Shown one piece after another: positions 54,768 through 63,883 of a stretch of 64,000 nt of DNA. Made by a program: the position numbers and the translations under genes. The notes beneath the pieces are model-generated. The model saw nothing but the letters and a program-made list of their open reading frames with translations. It ran no database searches and was not told where the DNA came from. The first letter of the stretch is position 1, and each line of letters opens with the position of its first letter. Where the stretch lies: contig NZ_BMVL01000002.1 of NCBI RefSeq assembly GCF_014650695.1, forward strand, positions 124,001 through 188,000, in the 5' to 3' direction. The DNA is from Streptomyces avidinii. Lineage in GTDB: Bacteria; Actinomycetota; Actinomycetes; Streptomycetales; Streptomycetaceae.

Positions 54768-55778
54768 CTACAACCAGGCCGCCTGCGCGGCCCGCAGACC
54801 GGCCTCGAAGCGGCTGCGGGCACCGAGCCTTTCCATGATCGATGCCATGCTGCGGCGGACGGTGCTCAGGGACACCCCGAGTCGCCCCGCGGCCGTCTCG
54901 TCGGTGAGCCCCTTGGCCAGCAGGGTGAGCAATTCGCGCTCCTGCGCGGTCAGGCCGGTGCCCTCGTGCCGGGGCTGCTGTGCGCCGAGCGGCAGGCCCA
55001 CCGCCCATACCTGCTCGAAGAGCCTCGACAGCGCGGTCATCGCCCCGGCCGTGTGGAGGAGTACGGCGCCGCGCCGGGTGTCCGAGGGATCGAGCGGGAC
55101 CAGGGCGCTGGTGCCGTCGATGAGGATCATCCGCAGCGGCAGGGTGGGGACCGTACGCACCTCGCCGCCGTTCTCGGTCAGCCAGCGGGCGTACGCGAGG
55201 GTGGGGGCGCTGTTGCGGACACTGTCCAGGCAGACCGTTCGGACCTCCACACCGCGCAGCAGGATCTGCGCGTCGTTGTGCCGGGCCGCCTCGATCGATG
55301 CCGGGGAGTGCCCGCCGCCCGGCATGAACGTACAGACCGAGTCGGTCGCCTTGTTGGCGACCTGCTCCAGCCGGCTCCGGATGGCATCCATGCCGATCAG
55401 GCGCTCGCTGTCGGGTTCGGCGCCACCGACGGCGGGCCCGGCGCAGTCTGCGATCATGCGGGTGACCGCCACGTGCGTGTCGTCCAGTTCGCGCCGGCGC
55501 CGTTCGAGCTCCTCCTGCCGGCGGCGCAGCAGCAGCTGCAACCCGAGTTCGGGGTGGATCGCCCGCCAGCCTCCGGGCCGATCCGCCGACCTGCGGAGCA
55601 GCGCGAGTTCGGCGAGTCTGTCCAGCGCGTCCCGCACCTGCTGTTCCTCGAGCCCCAGCTGCTCGGCCATCTGCCCCACGCCCCAGCCCTCGGGCCGCGT
55701 GGCCAGCAACCGGTAGACGGCCTCGGTCGGTGTGTCGAGTCCCAGTGCGGACAGCATCCCGGCGTTCTCCTCCCCCAC
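54768..55778 (-). CDS. LuxR-family regulator with TrmB-like N-terminal half
   Basis: The 336-residue protein begins with a winged-helix segment (TEAVYRLLATRPEGWGVGQMAEQL, quoted as TEAVYRLLATRPEGW), a basic coiled linker (RRRQEELERRRRELDD), and a TrmB-like sensing domain (SVCTFMPGG, LRGVEVRTVCLDSVRN, RTVPTLPLRMILIDG). A C-terminal LuxR HTH follows (LTAQERELLTLLAKGLTDETAAGRLGVS, quoted as LTAQERELLTLLAKGLTDE). Such proteins occur beside secreted-peptide and lantipeptide genes in Streptomyces. The ligand is unknown. Confidence 0.88.
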   Translation of the reverse strand: MGEENAGMLSALGLDTPTEAVYRLLATRPEGWGVGQMAEQLGLEEQQVRDALDRLAELALLRRSADRPGGWRAIHPELGLQLLLRRRQEELERRRRELDDTHVAVTRMIADCAGPAVGGAEPDSERLIGMDAIRSRLEQVANKATDSVCTFMPGGGHSPASIEAARHNDAQILLRGVEVRTVCLDSVRNSAPTLAYARWLTENGGEVRTVPTLPLRMILIDGTSALVPLDPSDTRRGAVLLHTAGAMTALSRLFEQVWAVGLPLGAQQPRHEGTGLTAQERELLTLLAKGLTDETAAGRLGVSLSTVRRSMASIMERLGARSRFEAGLRAAQAAWL

Positions 55779-55857
55779 GTCGACGACTTCTCTTCCAGGC
55801 GCAGCAGCATGGGGGGAGGCAGGGCCGGAGGTCTTGTAGGAATCGGAGAACCGGAGT

Positions 55858-56252
55858 TCAGTCCGTGGCCGTGTCCGGCAGCAGCAGGCTCGTGACCCGG
55901 CCCGCCACCCGGTCCAGAGGTGAGCCGGGGCGCAGTCCGCCCCGGCGGGCCGCGAACTGCGAGGGTGTGAGCCCCGTCATCGCCTTGAACTCACGGATGC
56001 AGTGGGCCTGGTCGTGGAATCCGCCGGAGGCGGCCACGGCCGCCCCGTCCAGGCCGAGGGCCTGGAGGCGCAGCGCACGCTGGAGTCTGGCCACCCGGGC
56101 GACGGCCTTCGGCGCCAGCCCCACCTGCTGCCCGAAACAGGCCCGCAGGTGCCGGTCGCTCCAGCCGACCTGCCGGGAGATGGCGGTGAGGGCCTCCGGC
56201 CGGCCGTCGGCACCCCGCCGGAATTCGACGAGAAGGGCACTCCAGCATGAAG
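55858..56252 (-). pseudogene. AraC-family regulator remnant (HTH domain only)
   Basis: About 130 codons encode the AraC DNA-binding domain: LTAISRQVGWSDRHLRACFG, QQVGLAPKAVARVARLQRAL, then GFHDQAHCIREFKAMTGLTPSQFAARR. No start codon in this frame precedes the domain with protein-like sequence. The region that should encode the N-terminal effector domain is occupied by the oppositely oriented lipoprotein gene. I read this as a truncated regulator. The frame technically reaches 56346, but that extension is arginine-rich antisense of the neighbour. Confidence 0.65.
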
Positions 56253-56786
56253 TCGCGCGTGAAGTCACCCGTGAAGTCATTCGCCGCCCTCGGCGTGTTC
56301 GTCGTGGGCCTGTCCGCGCTGCTCTCGGGGTGCGCCGACGGGCCACGGTCCGCCGCCGCGACGGAACTGCTGGACCGGCAGGGGTACGACGCCGTGCTGC
56401 GGCGGAGTTCCCTCAGCTACCGCTGGCCCGCCGACTACCGGCCCGACCTCGACCGGCTCTCCGCGGACAGCGCGCCGGGCGGCGGCGAGGCGGCGCTCGC
56501 CGGGAGCGAAAGGATCATTCTCGAAATCGCCAACTCATGTGCCTGGTACCGCTCCTGGGACGATGCACGAGGCCGTGCGGACCATGCCCGGGCCGAGGAG
56601 GCGCTCACGGTTCTGGAAGAGGTGCTGCCCGGCTACGGACCCCAGAACCCGGACGGCCGGCGGTACGCCCGTGAGGCCGCCTCCAGGGCCCGGGCCGGTG
56701 ACCCCTCCCTGGCCCGGCAGTTCACCGAGGCCAACTGCGACGGTGTGATCGCCTGGGACCGGACGGGCATCGACGCCGAGGGCTGA
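56247..56786 (+). CDS. Lipoprotein, function unknown
   Basis: The 179-residue protein has a lipoprotein leader with lipobox LLSGC (about residues 26-30). A helical mature domain with DRLSADSAPGGGEAALAG and IILEIANSCAWYRSWDDARG follows, and there is a second cysteine pair position at EANCDGV. I do not recognise the family. It starts at ATG 56247 inside or next to the AraC remnant, so this locus has been rearranged. A small LuxR-type gene follows 28 bp downstream. Confidence 0.65.
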   Translation: MKSRVKSPVKSFAALGVFVVGLSALLSGCADGPRSAAATELLDRQGYDAVLRRSSLSYRWPADYRPDLDRLSADSAPGGGEAALAGSERIILEIANSCAWYRSWDDARGRADHARAEEALTVLEEVLPGYGPQNPDGRRYAREAASRARAGDPSLARQFTEANCDGVIAWDRTGIDAEG

Positions 56787-56814
56787 GCCCGGCGGCAGGT
56801 ACGGGAGGACCACC

Positions 56815-57273
56815 ATGACCACGATGACCACGACCGGTGCCGGTGCAGGTGCAGGTGCCGGTGCCGGTACTGCTTCGCCGGTCGGTGCCGGTGCGGGCGG
56901 GCGCACCCCGCCGGTGCTGCGCCTCTACCACGAGCTGTTGGCGGATCGGGAGCGGCTGATCGAGGCGCACCACCGGCTGCTGGCCGAGCAGAACGCCCTG
57001 CTGGAACAGATCGACCTGCTGTGCGCACGGTCGACGGCGGCCGGATCCGACACCCCGTGCGGCAGTCCGCCTCCGCTGTCCCCGGTCCAGCGGCAGGTAC
57101 TGGTGCTGATGGCCGGCGGGGCGAAGGACGGGGCGATCGCCCGCCGGCTGAACCTCAGCGAGCGCTCCGTGCGCCGCCAGGTGGAGTCCCTGACCCGGCG
57201 AACCGGAGCGAGCAACCGGTTCACCCTGGCTCTCGCCGCCATCAGGATCGGCTGGCTGCCCGCCGGCCGCTGA
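56815..57273 (+). CDS. Small LuxR-type HTH regulator with coiled coil
   Basis: The 152-residue protein has a low-complexity (GA)n N-terminus encoded by a GGTGCC/GGTGCA repeat. A helical coiled-coil segment (LRLYHELLADRERLIEAHHR) and a C-terminal LuxR-type HTH (LSPVQRQVLVLMAGGAKDGA, LNLSERSVRRQVESLTRRTG) follow. It lacks any receiver domain. The length of the GA run may vary between strains. It may control the secreted protein gene just downstream. Confidence 0.8.
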   Translation: MTTMTTTGAGAGAGAGAGTASPVGAGAGGRTPPVLRLYHELLADRERLIEAHHRLLAEQNALLEQIDLLCARSTAAGSDTPCGSPPPLSPVQRQVLVLMAGGAKDGAIARRLNLSERSVRRQVESLTRRTGASNRFTLALAAIRIGWLPAGR

Positions 57274-57403
57274 ACCCGTCCGCGGTCCGGAACCGGCGCC
57301 TGTCCTGCACCGGACAGATGTCCTGTTCGGCCTGGGCAGGACCGACTCCGGCTGCTGGACTGTGTGTTGCCAGCACACCGATCCGGACAAGGGGAAGATC
57401 CTC

Positions 57404-57934
57404 ATGCGCAGCCGAGTCCGCAGCACCCTCGCCACCAGCCTCGTCGGCACCACCGCGGCCCTCGTCGCCCTGCTCGTGCCCGGCACCGCCCACGCCGCCC
57501 CGGCGAAGCTCAGCCACTCCTCCGCCGTGAGCAAGCTGAACGCGACGGGCGGCATCGGCCTGTCCTCCAGCGGCGGTTGCAGCAACCGCAACAACAGCAC
57601 CTGCACCTCACTGGAACAGGTCAACGCCGCGAGCATCAGCGATGTCATCACCCTGCGCAAGGCGAGCAACTGCACCCTCACGATCACGGGCGGGACCGAA
57701 GTGGGGCACGCCTCGGGCACCTACAGCCACTGGAACGGCTACAAGATCGACTTCAGCCCGACCAGCTGCGTCAGCAACTACGTCACCAGCAGCTTCACCC
57801 GGATCGCCAACCGCGGTGACGGCGCAGCCCGTTACCGGTCCGCCGCCGGAAACGTCTACGCCCGGGAAAGCAACCACTGGGACGTCACCTTCTGCGGGGG
57901 CAGCTCGGCCTGCACGTCCGCGGCCAGTTCCTGA
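57404..57934 (+). CDS. Secreted protein with LAS/M15-like peptidase signature
   Basis: The 176-residue protein has a Sec signal ending TAHAAP. The mature domain holds ITGGTEVGHASGTYSHWNGY followed by KIDF, in which S-H-x-x-G-x-x-x-D matches the zinc-binding pattern of LAS metallopeptidases such as VanY/M15. A later NHWDVTFCGG could give the second histidine. Four cysteines (GGCSNRNNSTC and others) imply disulfides. A cell-wall peptidase role is inferred from these motifs only. ATG 57404 follows GGGGAAG. Confidence 0.7.
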   Translation: MRSRVRSTLATSLVGTTAALVALLVPGTAHAAPAKLSHSSAVSKLNATGGIGLSSSGGCSNRNNSTCTSLEQVNAASISDVITLRKASNCTLTITGGTEVGHASGTYSHWNGYKIDFSPTSCVSNYVTSSFTRIANRGDGAARYRSAAGNVYARESNHWDVTFCGGSSACTSAASS

Positions 57935-57950
57935 GCGGTCCCCGGCCGGC

Positions 57951-57984
57951 CGGCGGGGGCGCCGCCATCATCACGCCCCCGCCG
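57951..57984. terminator. Hairpin between converging genes
   Basis: CGGCGGGGGCG at 57951-57961 pairs with CGCCCCCGCCG at 57974-57984 around a 12-nt loop, between the secreted protein gene and the converging APH-family gene. Confidence 0.65.
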
Positions 57985-58004
57985 AGCCGCTCCGAGCGGC
58001 CCGG

Positions 58005-58904
58005 TCAGTCCTCTTCCAGCACCGCCCTGATCACGTGCCGGGCGTTGTCCGCCATCGCCGGGTTCGTCGTGCGGTAGTAGGGCAGGGCGATCACCGCCTG
58101 CGAGAGCGTCCGCCCCCGGCCGCGGCGCCAGGTCGCGTCGTCCACACCGAGCGCCTCGCGGAAGACGGTCCTCGCGCCGGCCGGCAGCGGGTTCCACGCC
58201 GGGAACAGATCGCAGGCCGGATCACCCACCCCCATGCACCCGAAGTCGATGACCGAGCTCAGTCTGCCCCCGCTGATCAGCAGGTTGCCCGGCATCAGAT
58301 CGGCGTGCAACCACACCGGCGGCCCGTCCGGCGCGGGCGCGCGCAGCGCGTCCTCCCACACGGCGGTCACCGCATCGCAGTCGACGCCCTCCTGCGGGAT
58401 CCCCCGCAGTTGCCCGATCGCCGCCCGGGTCGCTGCGTCCAGCGAGGCCGGCGGCCCGCCCCGGTGGGCCCGCGGCGCCCCCGGCAGGGTGACGCTCCGC
58501 ATCGCCGCCACGAACCCGGCCAGGTCTGCGGCCAGCGCCTCGGGCTCGGTCAGCCCACCGGCCCGCGGGTTCTCCCCCGGCAGCCACCGGTACACCGACC
58601 ACGCCCACGGATACCCGTGCGCGGGTTCCCCGGCCCCGAGCACCTCGGGGACGGCCGTGGGCAGCCGGGGCGCGAGTCGGGGCAGCCACTCCTGCTCCAT
58701 GGACACGTCCGCGGCCCCGCCCGCGAGCATCGGCAGCCGTACGACCATGGTGTCGCCCAGCCGGTACATGACGTTGACCGTGCCGCCGGACGGGATCCGC
58801 TCCACGGCCGACGCGGCCCACTGGGGGAACTGCCCGGCGATCAGACGGCGTACCAAGTGCTCGTCGACGGGGTGCGCGCCGGGGTGCATCTGTGCGGTGC
58901 TCAT
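58005..58904 (-). CDS. Aminoglycoside phosphotransferase (APH)-family kinase
   Basis: The 299-residue protein has the APH fold: N-lobe PSGGTVNVMYRLGDTMVVRLP, quoted as GGTVNVMYRLGDTMVVRLP, the catalytic Brenner motif WLHADLMPGNLLI, and the metal-binding VIDFGCMGVGDPACDLF. It resembles the chromosomal small-molecule kinases of actinomycetes rather than known resistance enzymes, so the substrate and any resistance role are open. It converges with the secreted-protein gene and diverges from the amidohydrolase. Confidence 0.88.
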   Translation of the reverse strand: MSTAQMHPGAHPVDEHLVRRLIAGQFPQWAASAVERIPSGGTVNVMYRLGDTMVVRLPMLAGGAADVSMEQEWLPRLAPRLPTAVPEVLGAGEPAHGYPWAWSVYRWLPGENPRAGGLTEPEALAADLAGFVAAMRSVTLPGAPRAHRGGPPASLDAATRAAIGQLRGIPQEGVDCDAVTAVWEDALRAPAPDGPPVWLHADLMPGNLLISGGRLSSVIDFGCMGVGDPACDLFPAWNPLPAGARTVFREALGVDDATWRRGRGRTLSQAVIALPYYRTTNPAMADNARHVIRAVLEED

Positions 58905-59053
58905 CGACCGCCATCCGACCGCCGAAGGCCCGCCGGGTCAAACCCTTTTCCCTCCGCCCCGTGCGGTGCCGTTGCCCGACCGGGGTCTTGATCGTTCGGC
59001 TCACTGACGGGACATACGGGGGCAGTCGGCAACGGACGGGGCAAGTGATCGGG

Positions 59054-62000
59054 ATGCGGGTCGCACGAAGGACTGTTCTGCAGGCGGCTTCGGTGGGAGC
59101 CCTGACGGCGCTGCTCGGCCGCACGTCCGCGACGGCCGGGGCGACTGCGGCGACGTCGGCCACCGTCGCGGGGGCGCCGGGTGCCGCCGCGGACCTGGTA
59201 CGGCTGCGCTTCACCCGGGCCACCAACGGGGCGGCCACCGCCGTCGGGGACCGGGTCGTCGCCGAGGTGCAGGGCGTGCTGTGGGCGCTGCCCCCGGACG
59301 GCGCGCCCGCGAAGCCGCTCACCCCGCCCGACCTCGAACCCGGCCGCCCGGTGCTCTCCCCCGACGGCCTCCGGGTGGCGATGAGCGCCTACCGCGGGGG
59401 CGCCTTCCACATCTGGGTGATGAACGCGGACGGCTCGGGCCTGCGCCCGCTCACCGACAGCCCCTTCGACCACCGCGCGCCCGCCTGGTCGCCCGACGGC
59501 CGCAGCATCGCCTTCAGTTCCGAACGCGGTGGTGATCCGGTCACCGGAAGTCCGTACCGGATCTGGACCGTCACCGTCACGGGCGGCAGCCCGCGCCGGC
59601 TGACGGGCCTGCCCGGGCAGGACGGGCCGGGTCAGGACGGGGAATGGGAGGACTTCGACCCGGTCTGGTCGCCGGACGGCTCGCGCGTGCTGTTCGTACG
59701 CGGCACGCCCACCGGGGACACCCTGACCGCCCGGACCATCGCCTCCGTCGCCGCCGGGCCGGACGCCGACGGGCCGGTGCGGATCGAGCACACCGTCACC
59801 GGCGGCAGGCTGCTGAGCCCGGCCCTCTCCCCGTCCGGACGGACCGCCTGGCTGTCCGCCGCCCCCGGCCCCCGCAAGGCCGAGCACCTCTCCCTGTACG
59901 TCGACGGCCGACCGGTCCCCCTCGACGGAGATCTCGCGCCGGCTCCCCCGCGCTGGATCGGCGACGATCGGCTGCTGATCACCCTCGACGGTCGGTTCCG
60001 GACGGTCCGCCCGCACCGGGAAGGCGCCGACGGCAGCGGCGACGGCCGGGACGGCGGCGGCCGCGATATCGGCGAGATGCGCGAGATCCCCCTGAACGCC
60101 ACCCTCGAAGTGCCCCGCCCGCGCTACCGGGTCAAGGAGTACGTGCTGGAGGCCGAACGAAGCCTTCCGGTCCGGGGCATCCACCTGCCGGCCCTCTCCC
60201 CCGACGGCCGCAACGTCGCCTTCGCCGCGCTGAACGCGTTGTGGGTCGCCCCCGTCACCGGCGGTGCGCCCCGCCGGATCGTCCGGGCCCCCGAAACGGC
60301 GTACGTCCAGGGGCCCGTATGGACCCCGGACGGCCGCGCCCTCCTCTACACCGACGACCGCGACGGACTGAACACCGTGCGACGCCGGGAACTCGACAAC
60401 GGCCGCGAGAGCGTCCTCGCCCCGGGCGGCCGTGTCTACGGGGTGCTGTCACCGGACGGCAGGCGACTCGCGGCGCTCGACCTCGCCGGCCGGCTCCTCG
60501 TGCGCGACCTCGCGACCGGTACCGAGACCGCGCTCGTCGCGGCCCGCGGCGGCGGCGGTCTGCCCGGCCCGCCCAGCTGGTCGCCCGACGGCCGCCACCT
60601 CGCCCTGTGCGACCGCAACCGGCTCAGCCGGCGCTTCCGCGAGGGCTACAACGTGATCCGGATCGTCGACACCACCACCGGCGCCGCCCGGCTCCACGCG
60701 CTCGCCCCGCACGCCTCGCTCGCCGACCGCTATGCCTCCGGGCCGGTCTGGTCCCCGGACGGCCGCTTCCTGGCCTGCGTCAGCGAGTCGGCCCTGTGGC
60801 TGCTTCCCGTCGACGCCGACGGCAACCCGGCCGGCCCGGCCCACCGGCTGACCGGGGAACCGGCCGACCACCCCTCGTGGTCCGCCGATTCCCGCACCCT
60901 GCTCTACCAGTCCTGTGCCCGGCTGCGCCTCCTCGCGCTGGACGGCGCCGGCGCACCGGCCGGTCCGCCCCGGACCGTGCCCGTCTCCCTGACCTACCGG
61001 CGCCCCGCGCCCGTCGACACCGTCGTACACGCCGGACTGCTGTGGGACGCCACCGGATCCACACCCCGCGCCGATGTCGACGTCCTGATCAGCGGCGGGC
61101 GGATCACCGCCGTCGAGCCGCACCGGACGGGCCGCCGCGCCGCCCGCACCGTGGACGCCTCCACCGGCACGGTCCTGCCCGGGCTGTGGGACGCGCACGT
61201 GCATCCGTACCCCTACACCTACGGGGCGCGCCAGGGCGCGCTGCACCTGGCGTACGGGGTCACGACCGTGGTGTCCCTCGGCGGTTCCGCCTATGAACAG
61301 GCCCGGCTGCGCGAGGACATCCGCGCCGGGCGGCTCGCCGCGCCCCGGATGCTGGCGGGCGGGGAGCTCCTGGACGGTTCGCGGGTCGCCTACAGCATGG
61401 GCCGCGCCCATCGCACGGAGGCGGGGTTCGCGCGCTCGCTGGCCCGGGCCGCCGCGCTGGACTGGGACTTCGTCAAGACGTACGTACGGGCTCCGTATCC
61501 GTACATGGCCGAGGCGGCCCGCTTCGCCCACGAGCGGCTCGGCGTCCTGGCCGGCTCCCATCTGTGCGCCCCGGGTATCCGGTCCGGCCAGGACCTGACC
61601 ACGCACCTGGTGGCGACCGAGCGCGCCGAGTACGGGTACGGGGCGACCCCGCGGGGGCACACCTACCAGGACACCCTGGAGGTCTACACGCACGGCGGTT
61701 TTGACCTCATCGCCACTCCCTTCACGGCCCTCCCGCTGATCGGGGCCGATCCGGCCCTCGCCGACGATGCCCGGGTGACCGACCTGATGCCGCCGTGGGA
61801 CGTGGCGGCCGTCCGTGCCGCGGCCGCCGCGCCCCCGAGTGCGGAGCAGAGCGCCGCGCTGGAGCGGGAGGTGGGCGTCTACCGGCGCGTCATCGAAGGC
61901 GGCGGGCGGGTGGCGCTGGGCACCGACGCGCCGCTCACCCCGGTGGGCCTGCACCTCCACCTCGCCCTCCGGGCCCTGCACCGGTACGGCCTGACGCCCG

Positions 62001-62305
62001 CGGAGGCACTGACGACGGTGACCCGGACCCCGGCCCGGGTGTTCGGCGTCGCGGACCGGCTCGGCACGGTCGAGCCCGGCCGGATCGCCGACCTCACCCT
62101 GGTCGGCGGCGACCCCTTCACGGACTTCGACGACCTGGTCCGCGTACGGGCGACCGTGCGTGGGGGTACCGTCCGTGAACGTCCCGCCCTGGAACGCGCC
62201 TTCACCCGGTCCGCCGGGCCCTCGACCCCGGCCCCGGACCCGGCCGACTGGCGCGCGGTGCTGGACCAGATGCTGCGCGACGGCTGCTGCACCCCGCACG
62301 GCTAG
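59054..62305 (+). CDS. Secreted PD40 beta-propeller / amidohydrolase fusion
   Basis: The 1083-residue protein has a twin-arginine-like leader (RVARRTVLQAASVGALTALL). A TolB/PD40 propeller (about residues 50-640) repeats blades such as PVLSPDGLRVAMSAYRGG, PAWSPDGRSIAFSSERGG and PVWSPDGRFLACVSES. A metal-dependent amidohydrolase domain (about 660-1065) carries the metal site in WDAHVHPYPY, later histidines in GSHLCAPG, and GTDAPLTPVGLHLH. The propeller may gate substrates of the hydrolase. ATG 59054 is preferred over GTG 59045. Confidence 0.88.
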   Translation: MRVARRTVLQAASVGALTALLGRTSATAGATAATSATVAGAPGAAADLVRLRFTRATNGAATAVGDRVVAEVQGVLWALPPDGAPAKPLTPPDLEPGRPVLSPDGLRVAMSAYRGGAFHIWVMNADGSGLRPLTDSPFDHRAPAWSPDGRSIAFSSERGGDPVTGSPYRIWTVTVTGGSPRRLTGLPGQDGPGQDGEWEDFDPVWSPDGSRVLFVRGTPTGDTLTARTIASVAAGPDADGPVRIEHTVTGGRLLSPALSPSGRTAWLSAAPGPRKAEHLSLYVDGRPVPLDGDLAPAPPRWIGDDRLLITLDGRFRTVRPHREGADGSGDGRDGGGRDIGEMREIPLNATLEVPRPRYRVKEYVLEAERSLPVRGIHLPALSPDGRNVAFAALNALWVAPVTGGAPRRIVRAPETAYVQGPVWTPDGRALLYTDDRDGLNTVRRRELDNGRESVLAPGGRVYGVLSPDGRRLAALDLAGRLLVRDLATGTETALVAARGGGGLPGPPSWSPDGRHLALCDRNRLSRRFREGYNVIRIVDTTTGAARLHALAPHASLADRYASGPVWSPDGRFLACVSESALWLLPVDADGNPAGPAHRLTGEPADHPSWSADSRTLLYQSCARLRLLALDGAGAPAGPPRTVPVSLTYRRPAPVDTVVHAGLLWDATGSTPRADVDVLISGGRITAVEPHRTGRRAARTVDASTGTVLPGLWDAHVHPYPYTYGARQGALHLAYGVTTVVSLGGSAYEQARLREDIRAGRLAAPRMLAGGELLDGSRVAYSMGRAHRTEAGFARSLARAAALDWDFVKTYVRAPYPYMAEAARFAHERLGVLAGSHLCAPGIRSGQDLTTHLVATERAEYGYGATPRGHTYQDTLEVYTHGGFDLIATPFTALPLIGADPALADDARVTDLMPPWDVAAVRAAAAAPPSAEQSAALEREVGVYRRVIEGGGRVALGTDAPLTPVGLHLHLALRALHRYGLTPAEALTTVTRTPARVFGVADRLGTVEPGRIADLTLVGGDPFTDFDDLVRVRATVRGGTVRERPALERAFTRSAGPSTPAPDPADWRAVLDQMLRDGCCTPHG

Positions 62306-62564
62306 GAGACGTCCGGCCCTGTCAGCGGCCGCACCCGCAGTCGCCGTACGACGGTGCACGACGGGACGGCTGCGGCAGGCCCCGGCCGGGGCGGCGTGTC
62401 AGGCTGCGGCACCGGCGGTCCGCCGGCGGCGCAACCCGATGGCGGAGAGTTCGATCAACGTAGGACTGCAGGGAGGTACGGGGCCCGGCCGGCGGGTCCT
62501 CGGTCCGGACGGCGTCGACGGGCAGGGCGCGCGGGGCGGACCTGGCCGGAGCGAACGCTCGTGA

Positions 62565-62966
62565 TCAGGGCCGGTCGTACCAGGCGAAGGCAGTGATCCG
62601 CCAGCCCTCCGGGGTGCGGACGAACTGGATGGTCTTGGTCCCGCCGCCCTCGAACGGCTCGCCGTCGAGGACCCCCGACTTGCGGTACTCGCCGAACCTC
62701 GAGGCGATGTCGCCCACGATCTCGGTGCGTTCGGAGGTCTCCCACTCGGAGAACTCGACCAGCCGGCCCTCGGCCAGCAGGCGCCGGCGGGGCTCGATGA
62801 ACGTGTCCACGGTGTAGACGGTGAACTGCGGGCCGGTCATGGTGATCACGCCGCCCGGCAGCACCAGCCGGCGGATCCGGTCCAGGTCGGCGGTCCTGCC
62901 GCCCCGGTTGTCGAAGGCGCCGAAGAACTCGGCGGTCACCACGTCTATTTCGGCCTTGGACGACAT
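62565..62966 (-). CDS. SnoaL/DUF4440-like protein
   Basis: The 133-residue protein has the cone-shaped NTF2-like fold pattern: AEFFGAFDNRGG, LDRIRRLVLPGGVITM, and terminal TKTIQFVRTPEGWRITAFAW. Members are small enzymes or binding proteins with varied roles. It lies 22 bp downstream of the methyltransferase gene and is probably cotranscribed with it. The 258-bp gap to the amidohydrolase stop holds nothing I can identify. Confidence 0.82.
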   Translation of the reverse strand: MSSKAEIDVVTAEFFGAFDNRGGRTADLDRIRRLVLPGGVITMTGPQFTVYTVDTFIEPRRRLLAEGRLVEFSEWETSERTEIVGDIASRFGEYRKSGVLDGEPFEGGGTKTIQFVRTPEGWRITAFAWYDRP

Positions 62967-62988
62967 GGCGCGACAGTAGCACCGCCCT

Positions 62989-63780
62989 TCAGGCGGCCGA
63001 CGCCGTAGTGATCACCAGGGGTGGTCTCGCCCGTTCCGCCGACCACGGCCGGCCGGCCGCGAAGTCCGGGTCGGCCACGGTCAGGGCCTCGGCCACGGTG
63101 GGCCGGTGCTGGGAGGCGGCCCGGAAGCCCGCGCGCTCCAGCAGGGCCGGGAGGAGGCCGACGGGCCACGCGTGGTTGGGCATCTCCTGCCAGGATCCGT
63201 CCGTGCGCCGCAGCCGCACGGTCAGCTCGTCGCCCGGCCCGTACACCTCGCCCGGGTCGCCGATCCGCAGCGAGGCGTACTCGGTGCCGCTGCAGGCGGG
63301 GTCGGTGGTCAGCAGCACGAACAGGGCGCCCGGCCGCACCAGGCGGCGGATCTCCGAGAACACGCCGAGCAGCGCCTCTCGGGTCGGCAGCGACGCCAGC
63401 ACGTGATTGCACATCACGGCGTCCGCGCAGCCGTCCGGCAGGTCGGTCACCCGTCCGTCCTCGACCAGATGGAACCCGTCCACCGCGGTCGCCGAGCCGC
63501 GGGCCAGGGCCAGCATCTCCGGGGAGGTGTCCACCCCGAGCACCCGTGCCCCGAGGCGCCGGGCCGCCTGGTCGGCCACCTTGCCCGGACCGCATCCGTA
63601 GTCCACCAGGACCTGGCCGGTGCCGATCCGGCGGGACAGGGCGCGGAAGACGAACGGGTAGCCGAGCAGCCAGTCCGTCTCGGCGTCCACCGCCGCGAAC
63701 GCCTGCGCCCCCGCACGTCCGGACCAGGCGGTACCGTCCTCGGCGCCGTCCTGCCCGGGTCCCTCCGGTCTGTCGCTCAC
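62989..63780 (-). CDS. Class I SAM-dependent methyltransferase
   Basis: The 263-residue protein has the SAM-binding motif VLVDYGCGPGKVADQAARRL with the acidic residue at the end of strand 2 (VLGVDTSPEML), and motif II around CADAVMCNHVLASL. The C-terminal part has a GDPGEVYGPGDELTVRLR stretch typical of small-molecule methyltransferases. The substrate is unknown. ATG 63780 is the start. The SnoaL-like gene follows closely. Confidence 0.88.
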   Translation of the reverse strand: MSDRPEGPGQDGAEDGTAWSGRAGAQAFAAVDAETDWLLGYPFVFRALSRRIGTGQVLVDYGCGPGKVADQAARRLGARVLGVDTSPEMLALARGSATAVDGFHLVEDGRVTDLPDGCADAVMCNHVLASLPTREALLGVFSEIRRLVRPGALFVLLTTDPACSGTEYASLRIGDPGEVYGPGDELTVRLRRTDGSWQEMPNHAWPVGLLPALLERAGFRAASQHRPTVAEALTVADPDFAAGRPWSAERARPPLVITTASAA

Positions 63781-63883
63781 GGGCCCACTATCGACCCGTA
63801 CAGGCCGTGCGGGGGTGGAGCGACACGGGGATCGCCGTGGCCGGCCCGCGGTCGCGGTCCGTCGGTCGCGGTCCGCAGCTGCG

